A stretch of 64,000 nucleotides of DNA from Mycobacterium sp. SMC-8 (GTDB lineage Bacteria; Actinomycetota; Actinomycetes; Mycobacteriales; Mycobacteriaceae). Both the position numbers and the translations under genes were made by a program. The notes beneath the pieces are model-generated. The model was given only the letters and a program-made list of their open reading frames with translations, was not told the DNA's origin and ran no database searches. This document shows positions 62,732 through 64,000 of the stretch, in pieces. Numbering within the stretch: position 1 is the first letter of the stretch; each line of letters opens with the position of its first letter. The stretch lies in the NCBI RefSeq assembly GCF_025263565.1, contig NZ_CP079865.1, positions 3,286,001-3,350,000 of the forward strand, written 5' to 3'.

Positions 62732-63252
62732 CGGTCGAAGCGACGTCCAGGCGAACCGTTGGTATGTCGGCATCGCGGTGGCGCTGGGCCGTCGTCATGA
62801 CCCTGCTGATCGCCTCGGCCGTGGTGCTTTCGACGCTCTACGTCACGCAGTACCGCGTTGACCGCCAGACCGGTCCCGCCGCAGAGGCGGAGGTGGTGGA
62901 GGCCGCGTCCGACGCAACCGCGTCGCTGCTGTCGTACACCCCTGAAACCATCGACACCGATCTGAGCACCGCCCAGGCCTTGATGACCGGGGAATTCGCC
63001 ACCTACTACGGGAAGTTCACCGCTGACGTGGTCGCACCCGCGGTGCGCGAGCGCGGAGTGAAAGCCACCGCGCGGGTGGTCGATTCGGCGCTGATGGAGC
63101 TGAAGCCCGACCAGGCCAAGGTGCTCGTCTTTCTGAACCAGGAGACCGTGAGCCGTGAACGGCCGGAGCCCGCGGTGACCGCCAGCAGCGTGGTGGTGAC
63201 GGTGACCAAGGTCGAAACCAACTGGCTGATCTCGGCATTCGACCCCGTGTGA
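62728..63252 (+). CDS. Mce-associated membrane protein 2 (mas-like)
   Basis: 174 residues from a GTG at 62728 overlapping the stop of the first mas-like gene (GTGA). One membrane segment (AVVMTLLIASAVVLSTLYV, about residues 18-36) followed by the VTQYRVDRQTGPAAEAEVVEAASDATASLLSYTPETID domain and VETNWLISAFDPV at the end. Mas proteins stabilise Mce importers in mycobacteria; the position behind the second mce operon fits. Confidence 0.85.
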   Translation: MTVEATSRRTVGMSASRWRWAVVMTLLIASAVVLSTLYVTQYRVDRQTGPAAEAEVVEAASDATASLLSYTPETIDTDLSTAQALMTGEFATYYGKFTADVVAPAVRERGVKATARVVDSALMELKPDQAKVLVFLNQETVSRERPEPAVTASSVVVTVTKVETNWLISAFDPV

Positions 63253-63338
63253 TTGCCGCGAGCGTGCGTGTCTGCGGGCGACGTGCCGGGTGATTGGGCG
63301 ATTGTGCGCACGCTCGCGCGGGTTGGGGTGGGGGTGTT

Positions 63339-64000
63339 TTAGGTGGCGAGGATGACTGAGGAGCCGTGGCCGAAGAGGCCTTGGTTGGCGGTGATGCCGA
63401 CGGTGGCGCCTTCGACTTGGCGGCCGGTGGCTTGGCCTTTGAGTTGCCAGGTCAGTTCGCAGATTTGGGCGATGGCTTGGGCGGGGATGGCTTCGCCGAA
63501 GGAGGCCAGCCCGCCGGAGGGGTTGACCGGGATGTGTCCGCCGATGGTGGTGGCGCCGGTGCGTAGGAGGTGTTCGGCGTCGCCTTTGGCGCATAGGCCG
63601 AGGTGTTCGTACCAGTCCAGTTCCAGGGCGGTGGACAGGTCATAGACCTCGGCCAGGGACAGGTCTTGGGGTCCGATGCCGGCTTCGGCGTAGGCGGCGT
63701 CGAGGATCTGGTCTTTGAAGACCCGCTCGGGTCCGGGCACCACCGCGGTGGAGTCGGTGGCGATGTCGGGCAGTTCGGGCAGATGTTGGGGGTATTGCGG
63801 GCTCTGCAGGCTGACTGCCCGCACCGAGGGCACACCGGCCACCGAGCCGAGGTGTTTTTCGGTGAAGGCTTTGGAGGCCACGATGAGGGCGGCGGCGCCG
63901 TCGCTGGTGGCGCAGATGTCGAGCAGGCGCAGCGGGTCGGACACCACCGGGGAGGCCAGCACATCCTCGACGGTGGCTTCTTTGCGGTAGCGGGCGTTGG
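63339..64000 (-). CDS. thiolase-like lipid-transfer protein (5' end beyond window)
   Basis: The C-terminal 220 residues of a thiolase/SCP2-type protein; the frame is still open at the window edge. LLDICATSDGAAALIVAS, DLSLAEVYDLSTALELDWYEHLGL, HIPVNPSGGLASFGEAIPAQAIAQICEL and ITANQGLFGHGSSVILAT are typical of mycobacterial non-specific lipid-transfer protein/acetyl-CoA acetyltransferase homologues. Such proteins act in lipid or sterol side-chain degradation. Transcribed toward the Mce-associated genes (convergent). Confidence 0.88.
   Translation of the reverse strand, partial: NARYRKEATVEDVLASPVVSDPLRLLDICATSDGAAALIVASKAFTEKHLGSVAGVPSVRAVSLQSPQYPQHLPELPDIATDSTAVVPGPERVFKDQILDAAYAEAGIGPQDLSLAEVYDLSTALELDWYEHLGLCAKGDAEHLLRTGATTIGGHIPVNPSGGLASFGEAIPAQAIAQICELTWQLKGQATGRQVEGATVGITANQGLFGHGSSVILAT

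Noticed and set aside
61273..63594. A 773-residue open frame on the minus strand
   Set aside because: It is antisense to four recognised genes and made of RRH-rich sequence; no ribosome site or domain.

Overview
The window is high-GC actinobacterial DNA, almost certainly from a fast-growing Mycobacterium/Mycolicibacterium. The signs are two mce clusters (one with yrbE genes and Mce-associated membrane genes), many TetR regulators, flavin-dependent luciferase-like monooxygenases, FprB-type ferredoxin reductase, PucR control and GTG/TTG starts. No rRNA, complete tRNA or CRISPR array is visible.

Layout. (1) 1-4.4 kb is a small catabolic cluster: an NtaA/DszA-type monooxygenase, a TetR regulator, an NTF2-like protein and an aldehyde dehydrogenase. 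Nearly identical palindromes precede the monooxygenase and the NTF2 gene. (2) 4.4-18.0 kb is a mosaic of mobile DNA. It holds a 3' fragment of an initiator tRNA gene whose terminator hairpin is split by an IS3 element, an integrase remnant, an IS21 element that cuts a membrane-protein gene in two (6-bp target duplication; the frame is restored when the IS is removed), a proteasome-like Ntn hydrolase, an unknown 463-aa protein, then an integrase/excisionase/replication-initiator-like set. A second IS3 element closes the region. (3) 18.0-24.3 kb is a decaying mce cluster on the minus strand. It has no yrbE genes, mceF is cut by the IS3, and mceA and mceE are frameshifted. (4) 24.5-30.5 kb carries two TetR genes, an HSL-type esterase coupled to a cytochrome P450, and a ferredoxin/ferredoxin-NADP reductase fusion. 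(5) 30.8-35.6 kb has an SDR, a fragment of a zinc dehydrogenase and an RbsA/RbsC/RbsB-type sugar transporter. (6) 36-44 kb reads as a beta-amino acid or beta-peptide catabolic unit: class III aminotransferase, (methyl)malonate-semialdehyde dehydrogenase, PucR, APC permease, DmpA/BapA-type peptidase and a TetR with a perfect 27-bp palindrome. (7) 44-50 kb holds a second LLM oxidoreductase, a MetE-like protein, a DszC/SfnB-like flavoprotein, a LysR regulator with a frameshift and a 2OG-Fe(II)-type oxygenase, possibly for organosulfur compounds. (8) 50.2-63.3 kb is a complete second mce operon (yrbEA, yrbEB, mceA-F), flanked by an SDR on one side and by secreted and Mce-associated proteins on the other. 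The window ends inside a thiolase/lipid-transfer protein gene.

Working together: the second mce operon should form a lipid-import ABC-type system, with YrbE permeases, six Mce proteins and Mas stabilisers. The transporter, permease and dehydrogenase clusters feed carbon into central acyl-CoA metabolism, each with its own local regulator. Five single-base frame disruptions, four of them one extra G/C in a homopolymer, could be real decay or sequencing error and should be settled before these genes are called dead.
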